DNA of 64,000 nucleotides. Source: Acetobacter sp. (GTDB taxonomy: Bacteria > Pseudomonadota > Alphaproteobacteria > Acetobacterales > Acetobacteraceae). Positions 35,059-43,976 of this stretch are shown here, piece by piece (position 1 is the first letter of the stretch; the number at the start of each line of letters is the position of its first letter). The stretch covers positions 2,418,001-2,482,000 of the forward strand of contig NZ_JAKVME010000001.1 of NCBI RefSeq assembly GCF_022483985.1, read 5' to 3'. The notes under the pieces are model-generated. The model worked only from the letters and a program-made list of their open reading frames with translations. It did not search any database and was not told where the DNA came from. Made by a program: the position numbers and the translations under genes.

Positions 35059-37056
35059 TCAGTGAATGGTCGGAGAGATATTCGCTGAGGCCAGATGCAG
35101 ACGCGCCGGGGCGGAGGCTGGAGCCGCGAGCTTGAGTTCCGGACCAAAGCCCGGCCATTCACCGTCCGCCAGCGATTCCAGAGAGGGCGTCGGCAGGTTG
35201 AGGCGATCCGCGTAGGTCCAGAGATAGGAGAAAGCCTGCGTGACGTAGGCCCGCGTCTCAGCATTGGGCAGCCGCTCCATATAGAGCAGCGGGTCCTCTG
35301 ACACGCCAGCGCTTGTCTCCCAGTGAGAGATCGCACCCGGTCCGGCATTGTAGCTGGCCAGCAGGCGAATGAGGTCACCGCCATCCGGCGCCGCCTGCCC
35401 TGCCCAGCTCAGATGCGCCAGATACTTCACATAGCGCTGACCGATTTCCAGATTCAGACCTGGGTCATGCAGCACCTGCGGCGAGGACGCAAACCGGTCA
35501 GCCTGCCCCGTGACGAAGCCTGCCGTGCCGGGCTGAATCTGCATGAGGCCATGCGCACCCGCACCGGACACAGCGCCGGGATCAAAATTGGATTCCAGAC
35601 GGGTCAGCGCATAGACCAGCGCCGGATCGACAGTGAAACCGTGACGCGGATGCAGGGCTGGCAGCGGCAGACGCTCGCCATGCCTGCCGGAAGACTGTTC
35701 CATCGCCTGAATGGAATCCGCCATTTCCAGCGCCAGATCGTTCAATCCGGCGGCAGCGGCCACCAGTTGGAAGGACTGCGCCAGAGCGGTGTCACGCACA
35801 ATCTGCGGCCAGTAGCGGCGCAGCGCCTGCTCCGCCCGCTCCTGCTCGCCCACCTGCAACAGGGCGAAGACGCGATGCCCGACCGAAGTGGCGGCCACAG
35901 CCTCCACGTCGATTTCCGTCAACAGGGGTTCGGAAGGCGCCGCATCCGCCGACAGTTCGAGGCTCGCGTCCTGCACTGCGCCTTCACGCATGACATGATG
36001 CGGCACGCGCTCCATCATCCGCCGCGCCAGCAGACCGTAAAAGCTGGTCGGAGCCGCCTGCGCCCGCTGAAGCCACGGACGGAAAGAGGTCATCTCGCCC
36101 AGTTCCTGGTGACCACGGGCCGCCCAGAAAGCCGCTGCGGAAATCAGCTCTGGCGTCACGAGCGGCGCACGGGAGGCTTTCTCGAACAGGACGACGGCTT
36201 CCGCCCTGCGTCCCTGCGACCAGGCCGCGAGCCCGGCCATATAGGCGGGGAAACCAACCTTTTCATTGCCGCGACGGAGCGCCTCACGCGCGGTTTTTTC
36301 CGCAGCCGCGAAGGCTCCCTGACTCAGCAGCGCCTGAGCGACCTCGCCACCCAGTTGCGCCGCGTAAGGAGGCGTCATGCCCGGTGTGATCGCGATCAGA
36401 TGCAGGGCGCTTTCAGCGCCTTTTGCGCCCGTTGTGGCGCGTTCCATGACCGTGCGGTCCAGCAGGACATTGCGTGTGAACGCCCGTTCCATCGACCCAT
36501 TGACGCTCCCGGCGCGCGCTCCGCCCAGCATGGCGAGAGACGGCGCGGGAGGCAGCGGCGCGCCACGCTCGGAAACCGATGACAGGCGGCTATAGACCGC
36601 CGGTGCATCCGCCATGTCGGCGTGATCATGCAGCCAGCGTCTCATCTCCGAGGCAGTGGGATGATAGGATGGGTTGAGAAATCTTTCGGCCAGAATGTCG
36701 GCCAGCAGGGTGGTGTCGGTCAGGCGCGTCGTGCTGGCCAGAGCCTCGCTGAAAGCGCTCTGGCGCTGAAGCCGGAAAATGGCCCGCACGAGGGTCGCCA
36801 TGTCGGAAGACAGCGGCCGTGGCAGGGAGACACCCGCATCGTCAGGCCCGCCATAGGGCAGACGCGACACAGCCATGGCCACCTCATCGCTGCCATGGCC
36901 ATCATGGGATGACCGCGCCGAAGACCGGGAACCTCCTTCGTCAGGGGAAACCGGTAGCGGCCGCGCACTGGCGAAGGATGCTCCCGTCAGCAAGGCAGCG
37001 CCGGCAAGCAGAAACCTGGCGGCGATCGAGTGGGAAATATGACCTATGGCTCGCAT
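35059..37056 (-). CDS. Soluble lytic murein transglycosylase (Slt-like)
   Basis: A 665-residue periplasmic enzyme that cleaves the MurNAc-GlcNAc bond with formation of anhydro-MurNAc. It has a signal peptide (IAARFLLAGAALLTGASFASA). A long helical superhelix (about 60-480) carries TPR-like repeats as in Slt70. The C-terminal lysozyme-like domain has the catalytic Glu in YALTRLESNFDPGAVSGAGAHGLMQIQP and the conserved LASYNAGPGAISHW and YVKYLAHL segments. Length is typical for Slt-type enzymes. It starts about 190 bp downstream of the glycosylase gene on the same strand. Confidence 0.93.
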   Translation of the reverse strand: MRAIGHISHSIAARFLLAGAALLTGASFASARPLPVSPDEGGSRSSARSSHDGHGSDEVAMAVSRLPYGGPDDAGVSLPRPLSSDMATLVRAIFRLQRQSAFSEALASTTRLTDTTLLADILAERFLNPSYHPTASEMRRWLHDHADMADAPAVYSRLSSVSERGAPLPPAPSLAMLGGARAGSVNGSMERAFTRNVLLDRTVMERATTGAKGAESALHLIAITPGMTPPYAAQLGGEVAQALLSQGAFAAAEKTAREALRRGNEKVGFPAYMAGLAAWSQGRRAEAVVLFEKASRAPLVTPELISAAAFWAARGHQELGEMTSFRPWLQRAQAAPTSFYGLLARRMMERVPHHVMREGAVQDASLELSADAAPSEPLLTEIDVEAVAATSVGHRVFALLQVGEQERAEQALRRYWPQIVRDTALAQSFQLVAAAAGLNDLALEMADSIQAMEQSSGRHGERLPLPALHPRHGFTVDPALVYALTRLESNFDPGAVSGAGAHGLMQIQPGTAGFVTGQADRFASSPQVLHDPGLNLEIGQRYVKYLAHLSWAGQAAPDGGDLIRLLASYNAGPGAISHWETSAGVSEDPLLYMERLPNAETRAYVTQAFSYLWTYADRLNLPTPSLESLADGEWPGFGPELKLAAPASAPARLHLASANISPTIH

Positions 37057-37250
37057 GGTGGCGGGGGTCTATAAGTTCCCACTGCAAAATGCAAGTTTGC
37101 TGACAATCATCACACGGGAACAGAGAAGCGTCACGCAGGAATATCCCTTGTAAACGCTTGAATTCCCGTGTTTGTCACACATGGTAGAAAGATGCTTCTA
37201 CCTGAGACTAATCCTGTGAATCACTGTTCATTATTCCATCATTACGTGAC

Positions 37251-38102
37251 TTAATTCACAGCATCATCGAGTGTTACCGCAAGTAACAACATATCATCCC
37301 ATATCTGACGGCGAGCCGTCGCGCCCGCCCGCAACTGTGAGGGGTGTCGCATCGCCATGACAGGCTTCTGCACCCCTCCTTCCGCCCCCCATGCGGTCAT
37401 GCGCCAACTCCCCCGCGCCCGGGCAGGATTGATGTCCGGACCAAGGATCATCCGGGTCGCCAGCCCTCCGCACAGAAGCAGTCTTTCAGGCTGGTAAAGC
37501 GCTATACTCCTGAGAAGCATCGGCAGGCACTGCGCAACCTCGACGGGAGACGGAGGCCGTCCGCCCGGTGGACGCCACGGAATCGCCGGAGCCAGAATCA
37601 TCTCTTCACGCGTCCGCCCGATCGAGGCGAGCATACGGGTCAGAAATCCTCCGGATTCCCCCGAAAAAACGACACCACTCCTGTCTTCGTCGGCATCTGG
37701 CGCATCTCCGATCACCATCACCCTCGCTCCGACCGGACCACGCGGCAGGACGGTATGGGTCGCCGTCCCTCTCAGGTTGCAGGCCACAAACCCGTCAATG
37801 GCCTTTTCCAACGCCTCGATAGTCGCGAGTCCGCCCAGCGCCCGGAGCGTCGCTTCAGGAGCCGCCGAGAGCGCCGCGGCCGGAGCAGGCAGTTCTTCGC
37901 GGACAGGGAGCGGTCGCCGTTCAGCATACTCTGCGGCACGCTCAACCACCGGCGCAGCCGTCTGCCGGGCCACCCGCTCGGCTTCCCACTCGGCAAACCG
38001 GTCGTGGGGCTCCTCATCAAGCAGGACATCAACGCCCCACTCGATCTGCAACTCCAGCAGCGCCGCAACCGCACCAGCGTCCATCGTCACCAGATTCTCC
38101 AC
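37251..38102 (-). CDS. Uracil-DNA glycosylase superfamily protein, reduced Fe-S cysteines
   Basis: A 283-residue protein with an Ala/Glu/Arg-rich N-terminal 90 residues and a family-4-like UDG domain: VMVIGDAPDADEDRSGVVFSGESGGFLTRML (motif 1 region), IPWRPPGGRPPSPVEVAQC, LLLCGGLATRMIL and AMRHPSQL with the His of motif 2. Family 4 enzymes bind a [4Fe-4S] cluster through four Cys. Here two positions are replaced: the first Cys of the CxxC before NLRGTATHTV is Phe-like, and the Cys before RPP is Trp. Related alphaproteobacterial proteins show the same IPWRPP form, as far as I recall. It may bind uracil without a cluster. Reading frame and codon use look normal. Confidence 0.8.
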   Translation of the reverse strand: MENLVTMDAGAVAALLELQIEWGVDVLLDEEPHDRFAEWEAERVARQTAAPVVERAAEYAERRPLPVREELPAPAAALSAAPEATLRALGGLATIEALEKAIDGFVACNLRGTATHTVLPRGPVGARVMVIGDAPDADEDRSGVVFSGESGGFLTRMLASIGRTREEMILAPAIPWRPPGGRPPSPVEVAQCLPMLLRSIALYQPERLLLCGGLATRMILGPDINPARARGSWRMTAWGAEGGVQKPVMAMRHPSQLRAGATARRQIWDDMLLLAVTLDDAVN

Positions 38103-38472
38103 ACCTTCTGCCTTACTCCTATAGAGAAAAAGAGGCCGTCCGTCCTCCTCTCCGTAAAGCCTCCTTTTCCATATGAGAAAGCCGGAGCATGGCTGACCGG
38201 ACAGCAGAGCAAATCAGCCCGTCAGGACCTATCGGCCATACTTCCCCAAAACTACAGCCGGACAGGATTCTTCCTGCCTCCATGCCTGTGAACGCGGCGT
38301 CAGGAAAAAGCACCGGGGCAACCTGCCCGTCATCCATCCTTTTTCAAACTTCATCAGTCACATATGCTCGTGGTTGGCCGATCACGCTTGCCGGGTTAAG
38401 TCTTTTCCATGACCGTTACAGTCATGGGACGCCACCGTCCCATTCACACATCGTCAGAGGCCCGTCACCATC
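38103..38472. other. Divergent intergenic region upstream of the TPR protein
   Basis: The 370-bp region separates a leftward glycosylase gene from a rightward TPR gene. No gene is supported; short frames here have no recognisable product. A symmetric inverted repeat (38407-38427) is the only clear signal. Confidence 0.45.
38407..38427. promoter_or_regulatory. Symmetric inverted repeat, candidate operator
   Basis: CCATGAC and GTCATGG form a perfect 7-bp inverted repeat with a 7-base spacer. Its right end is 45 bases before the ATG of the TPR gene, a position suited to a dimeric repressor or activator. No regulator is identified. Confidence 0.35.
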
Positions 38473-40245
38473 ATGCCAATCCGTCCCGCCTTCTCCGCCC
38501 TGCTGCTGGCTTCTCTTCTGTCCAGCAGCGCGATAGCCGCGGGACAGAAGACGCCGACGGGCTCACCAAAGGTGGAGGCGGCTCCGTTTACACCGATTGA
38601 TGCGCCGGATTTTCTGGTGGGGCTCGTGGCTGCGCGGGCCAATGATTACGCCACCGCCGCTCAGGCCTACAGCGCGGCTCTGGCCAAAGACCCCGACAAT
38701 ATGGAACTGCTCCGGCAGGCCTTCTCGGAAGCGGCTTTGGCCGGCGCTCCCAACGCCGTGGATCTGGCGCGCCAGACTCTGGCGAAGGCCGGTGGACGCA
38801 GCATCCTGACAGCCTTCGTCCTCGGCAACGACGCCGTGCTGCATGATCGCTGGCAGGATGCGGCAGAAGCCTATCGGAGCATGCCTTCCGACGCCCTGAC
38901 CAACATTCTCTCTCCCCTTCTGCAGGCATGGTGTCTGGCTGGCGAGAAAAAATACCCGGATGCGATAGCGCTTCTCACATCGTCGAAGCACAGCACATCG
39001 CCAGCAGCGCCATTCTATGTCGGCCATGCCGCACTGATCGCCCTCCTCGCCGGAAACACCGGGCAGGCCAGAATGCTGTTCGACAGGGCCAACCAGCTCT
39101 TCCCCGCGAGCGATCTGCTCATCAACAGGGCGCGCGCCAACCTTCTGTGGCAGACCGGGCATCAGAGTGAAGCCCGTACGCTTCTGCGGGCGGCAACCGG
39201 CAGCGATACCGTCCTGTCCCTCGCCGAGCCCGAATTGCAGGCGGCCATCGACACCCCTCCCGTGCCGACCGCCCGCGATGGCGTGGCGCATGCTTATGTA
39301 CTGGTCGCCTTCATCCTTCGGCAGCAGGCCCTTCACGCGCCGGAAGTGGACAGCATGCAGCAGATCAACATCGCCTCGGCGATGATGCTGCGCATGGCGC
39401 TGACCCTTGACCCGACACTGGCCATCGCCCGTCTGATGCTGTCGGAGATCGAGGAGAGTCTGGGACACAAGGACATCGCCATCGCCGTTCTGAAGGATCT
39501 GCCCGACACCAATCCCCTGACACGCGTCGCACAATATCGCGTGGCCATGCTGGAAGATCAGCTCGGCAATCATGCGGACGCGCGCAAGGCGCTGGAGCAT
39601 CTGTCCCACGACGCCCCGAACCTCGTGCTGCCCATCCGCTCGCTCGGCACGATCCTCTCGGAAAGCAAGGACTGGCCCGCAGCAATTGATGCGTTCAGCA
39701 AGGCCATCACCAATGCCCGCGCCAGCCAGTCTCTCGACTGGACTCTGCTGTTCGAACGGGCTGCGGCCTATGAACGCACCAACAACTGGCCGAAAGCGGA
39801 AGCGGATCTACAGGAAGCCCGCAGGATGGTGCCCGATGAGCCTCTGCTGCTGAACTTTCTCGGCTATGGCTGGGCGCAGCGCGGTCTGCATCTGAACGAA
39901 GCGACCGAACTGCTCAAACGCGCTCTTGCCCTTGACCCCGATGACGCCGCGATCCGCGACAGTCTGGGCTGGGTTCTGCTGCGCTCAGGCGATCTGCCCC
40001 ATGGCGCGGCGCTGATCGAACGGGCCGCCGAACAGACACCGCTTGATCCGGAGGTGAATTATCACCTTGGCGTTGCGTACTGGAATCTCGGCCGGAAAAC
40101 CGAGGCGGTTGATCAATGGAATGTCGCGCTGGGCCTGAAGCCCGAACCTGACGATCTGAAGCGTATCCAGTCGGCCCTAGAGTTTGCCAGAACGGCGGAC
40201 ATCAAAACACACTTTCCCATTATGGACACTGTCGCCTCTCCGTAA
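38473..40245 (+). CDS. Exported TPR-repeat protein
   Basis: A 590-residue protein with a Sec-type signal peptide (AFSALLLASLLSSSAIAAG). The rest is built of helix pairs in TPR style. The clearest repeats are NDYATAAQAYSAALAKDPDN near the N-terminus and NEATELLKRALALDPDDAAI and NLGRKTEAVDQWNVALGLKP near the C-terminus. It has no enzymatic motif. Such periplasmic TPR proteins serve as scaffolds for envelope or polysaccharide machines. The gene stands alone. Confidence 0.8.
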   Translation: MPIRPAFSALLLASLLSSSAIAAGQKTPTGSPKVEAAPFTPIDAPDFLVGLVAARANDYATAAQAYSAALAKDPDNMELLRQAFSEAALAGAPNAVDLARQTLAKAGGRSILTAFVLGNDAVLHDRWQDAAEAYRSMPSDALTNILSPLLQAWCLAGEKKYPDAIALLTSSKHSTSPAAPFYVGHAALIALLAGNTGQARMLFDRANQLFPASDLLINRARANLLWQTGHQSEARTLLRAATGSDTVLSLAEPELQAAIDTPPVPTARDGVAHAYVLVAFILRQQALHAPEVDSMQQINIASAMMLRMALTLDPTLAIARLMLSEIEESLGHKDIAIAVLKDLPDTNPLTRVAQYRVAMLEDQLGNHADARKALEHLSHDAPNLVLPIRSLGTILSESKDWPAAIDAFSKAITNARASQSLDWTLLFERAAAYERTNNWPKAEADLQEARRMVPDEPLLLNFLGYGWAQRGLHLNEATELLKRALALDPDDAAIRDSLGWVLLRSGDLPHGAALIERAAEQTPLDPEVNYHLGVAYWNLGRKTEAVDQWNVALGLKPEPDDLKRIQSALEFARTADIKTHFPIMDTVASP

Positions 40246-40392
40246 CAGGAGCGGCGACATTTCTCAGCAGGCTCCCGTCTGCGACATCCTGTCTATTTAT
40301 AATATTTAGACCGGGTGTTTCCTGCCGGTTCGGGCAATCAAATATTTACCGCCATGTTTCATAGCGAGGGGTGTCCTCATCAGCGGTGAAAT

Positions 40393-41016
40393 ATGTCTGC
40401 CTCCATGACGTCTGTTACACCCCTGATTGAGCGGAGCGAGAAATTCCTGCTCCTTGCTGTCGGCTGCTATTTCATTTTTGCGAATTTCACACCCGTCTTT
40501 GTCACGCATAATTTTGTGGCGTGCCTTTACATGGCAGAGGCTCTTCTCGACATCACCTTTACGGTCATACGTCAGCCCGGTTCGGTCAGCCCGCACTGGC
40601 GCGACTGGCTCGTTGCTGTACTGGGAACATACGCCAGCCTGCTGGTCGTCGCGACACCGCATGTCGCGCCGCTCCTCCCTCGCGTGCTCTGCGGCGGTCT
40701 GGCCTTGGCCGGTATCCTGCTCAGCCTTTCTGCAAAGCTGTGTCTTCGCAGAAGTTTCGGGATCATCGCGGCCTCACGGGGGCTAAAAACCAACGGTCCC
40801 TACCGGATTATCCGTCATCCCATGTATGCTGGCTATCTTCTGATGCAGGCGGCCTTTCTGCTGCAATATCCCACCTTCCATAATACTGCCGTCCTCCTTT
40901 TCACCTGGTGGATGCAGCTCATGCGGATCAAGGCTGAAGAAAAGATGCTTGAGACCAGCGAATGGGTGGACTGGTCACAAGAGGTAAAATGGAAGCTCAT
41001 CCCGTTTCTGTTCTGA
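40393..41016 (+). CDS. ICMT/PEMT-like membrane methyltransferase family protein
   Basis: A 207-residue membrane protein with four or five hydrophobic helices. The C-terminal part has the isoprenylcysteine carboxyl methyltransferase/phospholipid methyltransferase pattern: RSFGIIAASRGLKTNGPYRIIRHPMYAGYLLMQ (SAM-binding RHPxYxG motif) and RIKAEEKMLE. Bacterial members have mostly unknown substrates, such as lipids or small molecules. A ribosome-binding site for the ATG at 40393 is not strong. The gene is not part of an obvious operon. Confidence 0.78.
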   Translation: MSASMTSVTPLIERSEKFLLLAVGCYFIFANFTPVFVTHNFVACLYMAEALLDITFTVIRQPGSVSPHWRDWLVAVLGTYASLLVVATPHVAPLLPRVLCGGLALAGILLSLSAKLCLRRSFGIIAASRGLKTNGPYRIIRHPMYAGYLLMQAAFLLQYPTFHNTAVLLFTWWMQLMRIKAEEKMLETSEWVDWSQEVKWKLIPFLF

Positions 41017-41326
41017 TGACGTCCTGCCATTTTCAGACGCTTTTCTTCTGGATTCCTGTCCGGTCGACGCCATCGCCATTCTGGCCCCTGACCCAGTCTG
41101 TTAAAATAAACAGGCGACGAAACCCGAAATAACGCTGTGTCCTCTTTTACACAGCGATCACCATATAAAGATCGGAATATCGAAGGCGCTGTTCTCATGC
41201 TATAATAGAGTGTGCTTCTCGCCGCCCATGCCCTGCGCACATCATCATTGTGCAAGACCGAACTTGACGGTCCGCATGGCCGGGAGGCAAAGGTCTGCTT
41301 CAATTTCGGAATAATCAGGATTGGCC
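41017..41326 (+). promoter_or_regulatory. leuC upstream region with -10 element and leader
   Basis: A consensus TATAAT (41201-41206) could start a leader of about 115 bases before leuC; the matching -35 is poor. The leader holds small hairpins (GCACA/TGTGC and GACCG/CGGTC) and a 28-codon reading frame from 41228 with three consecutive His codons but no Leu-codon run, so classical leucine attenuation is not supported. Confidence 0.35.
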
Positions 41327-42733
41327 ATGTCACCGCGTACTCTGTTCGACAAAATCTGGGACAACCACGTTGTCGATACCCTTGAGGACGGGACCGCCAT
41401 CCTGTACATCGACCGTCACCTTGTGCATGAAGTCACCAGCCCGCAGGCGTTCGAGGGGCTGCGTCTGGCTGGTCGCAAGCTGCGTCACCCGGAAAACACG
41501 ATCGCCGTAGTGGACCATAACGTCCCGACCTCCGATCGCACCCAGCCGATCGAGGAACCAGAAAGTCGCAACCAGATCGAGACGCTGGAGCGCAACGTCC
41601 GCGAATTCGGCGTTCCGTATTTCCCGCTGCTGTCGGCCAATCAGGGCATCGTGCATGTGGTCGGTCCCGAGCAGGGCATCTCGCTGCCGGGTATGACCAT
41701 CGTCTGCGGCGATTCCCATACCTCCACGCACGGTGCGATGGGCGCTCTGGCGTTCGGCATCGGCACGTCCGAGGTCGAACATGTGATGGCGACGCAGACC
41801 ATCCTGCAGAAGCCCGCCAAAAACATGAAAATCGCCGTCGAGGGTCAGCTTGCTCCCGGCGTGACGGCGAAAGACGTGGTGCTGGCGATCATCGGCAGGA
41901 TCGGCACGGCAGGCGGCACGGGTCATGTCATCGAATTCTGTGGCTCCGCCATTCGCGGGCTGGACATGGCGGGCCGCATGACGGTCTGCAACATGGCCAT
42001 CGAAGCTGGTGCGCGCGCCGGTCTGATTGCGCCTGATGAGACGACATTCGAGTATGTGAAAGGCCGTCGCTTCGCCCCCAAGGGTGAAGGCTACGATCAG
42101 GCCGTGGCCTACTGGAAGACGCTCGCCGCCGATGAAGGCGCTGTCTATGACACGGAAATCACCCTGCGGGCGGAAGAGATCGAGCCGTGCCTGACATGGG
42201 GCACCAGCCCCGAGAACGTGCTGCCGATCAACGGCACGGTGCCGGACCCGGCAGATGAACCCGATGAGGCGAAACGGGCGCAGATGGTCCGCATGCTGGA
42301 CTATATGGACCTGAAGGCTGGTCAGAAGATCGCCGGAACGCCTGTCGATGTGGTGTTCATCGGCTCCTGCACCAACAGCCGCATCGAGGATCTGCGAGCG
42401 GCGGCCTCCGTCGCGGCAGGCCGCAAGGTCGCCGACGGCGTACGCGCCATGATCGTGCCGGGTTCCGGTCTGGTGAAGGCGCAGGCCGAGGAAGAAGGGC
42501 TGGACCGCGTGTTTCTCGACGCCGGTTTCGAGTGGCGTGAGGCTGGCTGCTCCATGTGCCTCGGCATGAACCCGGACAGACTGACGCCGGGACAGCGTTG
42601 CGCCTCCACATCCAACCGTAATTTCGAAGGACGTCAGGGTCCGGGCGGACGGACGCACCTGCTGTCGCCTGCGATGGCGGCGGCGGCGGCGGTGACCGGC
42701 GTGCTGACCGACGCCCGCGAGCTTACGAACTGA
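41327..42733 (+). CDS. leuC: 3-isopropylmalate dehydratase large subunit
   Basis: A 468-residue aconitase-family subunit that with LeuD isomerises 2- to 3-isopropylmalate in leucine synthesis. The [4Fe-4S] ligands are visible in [15 protein letters not shown] and in [10 protein letters not shown]. Other family segments are [48 protein letters not shown] and the closing [19 protein letters not shown]. The ATG at 41327 has CAGGA 6 bases upstream; the frame includes a TTG two codons before. leuD follows 25 bases later. Confidence 0.97.
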   Translation: MSPRTLFDKIWDNHVVDTLEDGTAILYIDRHLVHEVTSPQAFEGLRLAGRKLRHPENTIAVVDHNVPTSDRTQPIEEPESRNQIETLERNVREFGVPYFPLLSANQGIVHVVGPEQGISLPGMTIVCGDSHTSTHGAMGALAFGIGTSEVEHVMATQTILQKPAKNMKIAVEGQLAPGVTAKDVVLAIIGRIGTAGGTGHVIEFCGSAIRGLDMAGRMTVCNMAIEAGARAGLIAPDETTFEYVKGRRFAPKGEGYDQAVAYWKTLAADEGAVYDTEITLRAEEIEPCLTWGTSPENVLPINGTVPDPADEPDEAKRAQMVRMLDYMDLKAGQKIAGTPVDVVFIGSCTNSRIEDLRAAASVAAGRKVADGVRAMIVPGSGLVKAQAEEEGLDRVFLDAGFEWREAGCSMCLGMNPDRLTPGQRCASTSNRNFEGRQGPGGRTHLLSPAMAAAAAVTGVLTDARELTN

Positions 42734-42758
42734 TTTCGGCAGAGAAGGACGAAGACCG

Positions 42759-43379
42759 ATGGAGAAATTCACCACTCTGACGGCCATCGCGGCACCTCTG
42801 CCCGAGGCCAATATCGACACGGACAAGATCATTCCGGCCCGCTTCCTCAAGACGACGAAGCGCACCGGCCTTGGCGTGCATGCCTTCGACGGCATGCGCT
42901 ATCGTCCGGATGGCTCTGAAAACCCGGATTTCGTGCTGAACAGGGAACCTTACCGGAAGGCGGAAATTCTTGTGACCCACGAGAATTTCGGCTGCGGCTC
43001 GTCCCGTGAGCATGCGCCTTGGGCGCTGCTGGATTTCGGCATCCGCTGCGTGATCGCCCCATCTTTTGCCGATATTTTCTTCAACAACAGCTTCAAGAAC
43101 GGCATCCTGCCGATCCGCCTGCCGCGTGAAGTCTGCGATATGCTGATGGGCGACGCCTCGCAGGGTTCAAACAGCCGGATCACGGTCGATCTGGCCCGTC
43201 AGGTGGTCATCCGCCCGGACGGACAGGAAATCAGCTTCGAGATCGATCCGTTCCGCAAGCATCTGCTGCTTGAAGGACTGGATGATATCGGCCAGACGCT
43301 GAAGCGTGAAAACGCGATCGAAACCTTCGAAGCCAAAAGACAACAGGACGAGCCCTGGTTCCCGAAAATCGCTGTCTGA
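42759..43379 (+). CDS. leuD: 3-isopropylmalate dehydratase small subunit
   Basis: A 206-residue subunit that completes the isopropylmalate isomerase active site. Recognised by the N-terminal [22 protein letters not shown], the [46 protein letters not shown] stretch, and length. An AGAAGGA ribosome-binding site precedes the ATG. It is co-transcribed with leuC (25-bp gap). leuB lies elsewhere in the window. Confidence 0.97.
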   Translation: MEKFTTLTAIAAPLPEANIDTDKIIPARFLKTTKRTGLGVHAFDGMRYRPDGSENPDFVLNREPYRKAEILVTHENFGCGSSREHAPWALLDFGIRCVIAPSFADIFFNNSFKNGILPIRLPREVCDMLMGDASQGSNSRITVDLARQVVIRPDGQEISFEIDPFRKHLLLEGLDDIGQTLKRENAIETFEAKRQQDEPWFPKIAV

Positions 43380-43976
43380 ACTGAAGCATCCCTGTTTGGG
43401 TTTTGACCGTGCTGACCGGCGGTCAAAGCGCCCGGCACGTGATGCAACACACCATACTGGCTGACCTTTACAGAAGTCATGCAGGCTCTTGACCCCAATC
43501 TGTTGAGAGCAAACGGTTTCCAAAGGCGCGCCTTTGGCGGGGTTCAGGGCAGCGCCCCGTCAATCCCCCCAACCGGAAGGACCAGACCTCTTTCAGGTGA
43601 AGGGCAAAGCCCTGCGGGCACAACGGAAGCAGACAGTCTTCCGGACGCTCCTTCTGATGAAACAGAAGACGTCAGCGAGCGTGATAGACGTGCTCGCATA
43701 TTCATGTCAGCAATCCATATCCTCTCGCCTTCTCCCTCTACAGGTAAATTCTGAACCTCACTGGGAAACGCGGACGCTTATATACAGGCGTCCGACCAAT
43801 GGGCGGCATCCAGAGAAAGAGGAGGCTCGGTCGGACTGCAGCCAACTGACCGTCATCTCTCCACCGATTCCATTTGACTCATCTTTCCCCTGCGCGTAGG
43901 AACCATCTCCACATATAAGTCACGCCACCTCGCGAGTGTTCGCGCAGTGGCGCGTATTCTTTTGGGGAAACGGTTC
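43380..43976. repeat. Intergenic region with palindromic repeats between leuD and ffh
   Basis: About 600 bp without a supported gene. It holds a perfect 18-nt palindrome CCAAAGGCGCGCCTTTGG (about 43519-43536), followed by GGGGTTCAGGGCAGCGCCCC and a GGGCAAAGCCC stem near 43620. These GGGC/GCCC-type stems resemble intergenic repeats common in acetic acid bacteria. The ffh promoter must lie near the right end. Short frames in this region do not resemble proteins. Confidence 0.5.

Noticed and set aside
41228-41314. A short leader frame before leuC with three His codons
   Set aside because: It has no leucine codon run and no paired terminator/antiterminator, so it does not support attenuation.
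41330-42895. A 521-codon leftward frame opposite leuC
   Set aside because: Antisense shadow of leuC; composition is unlike a protein and no start site is seen.
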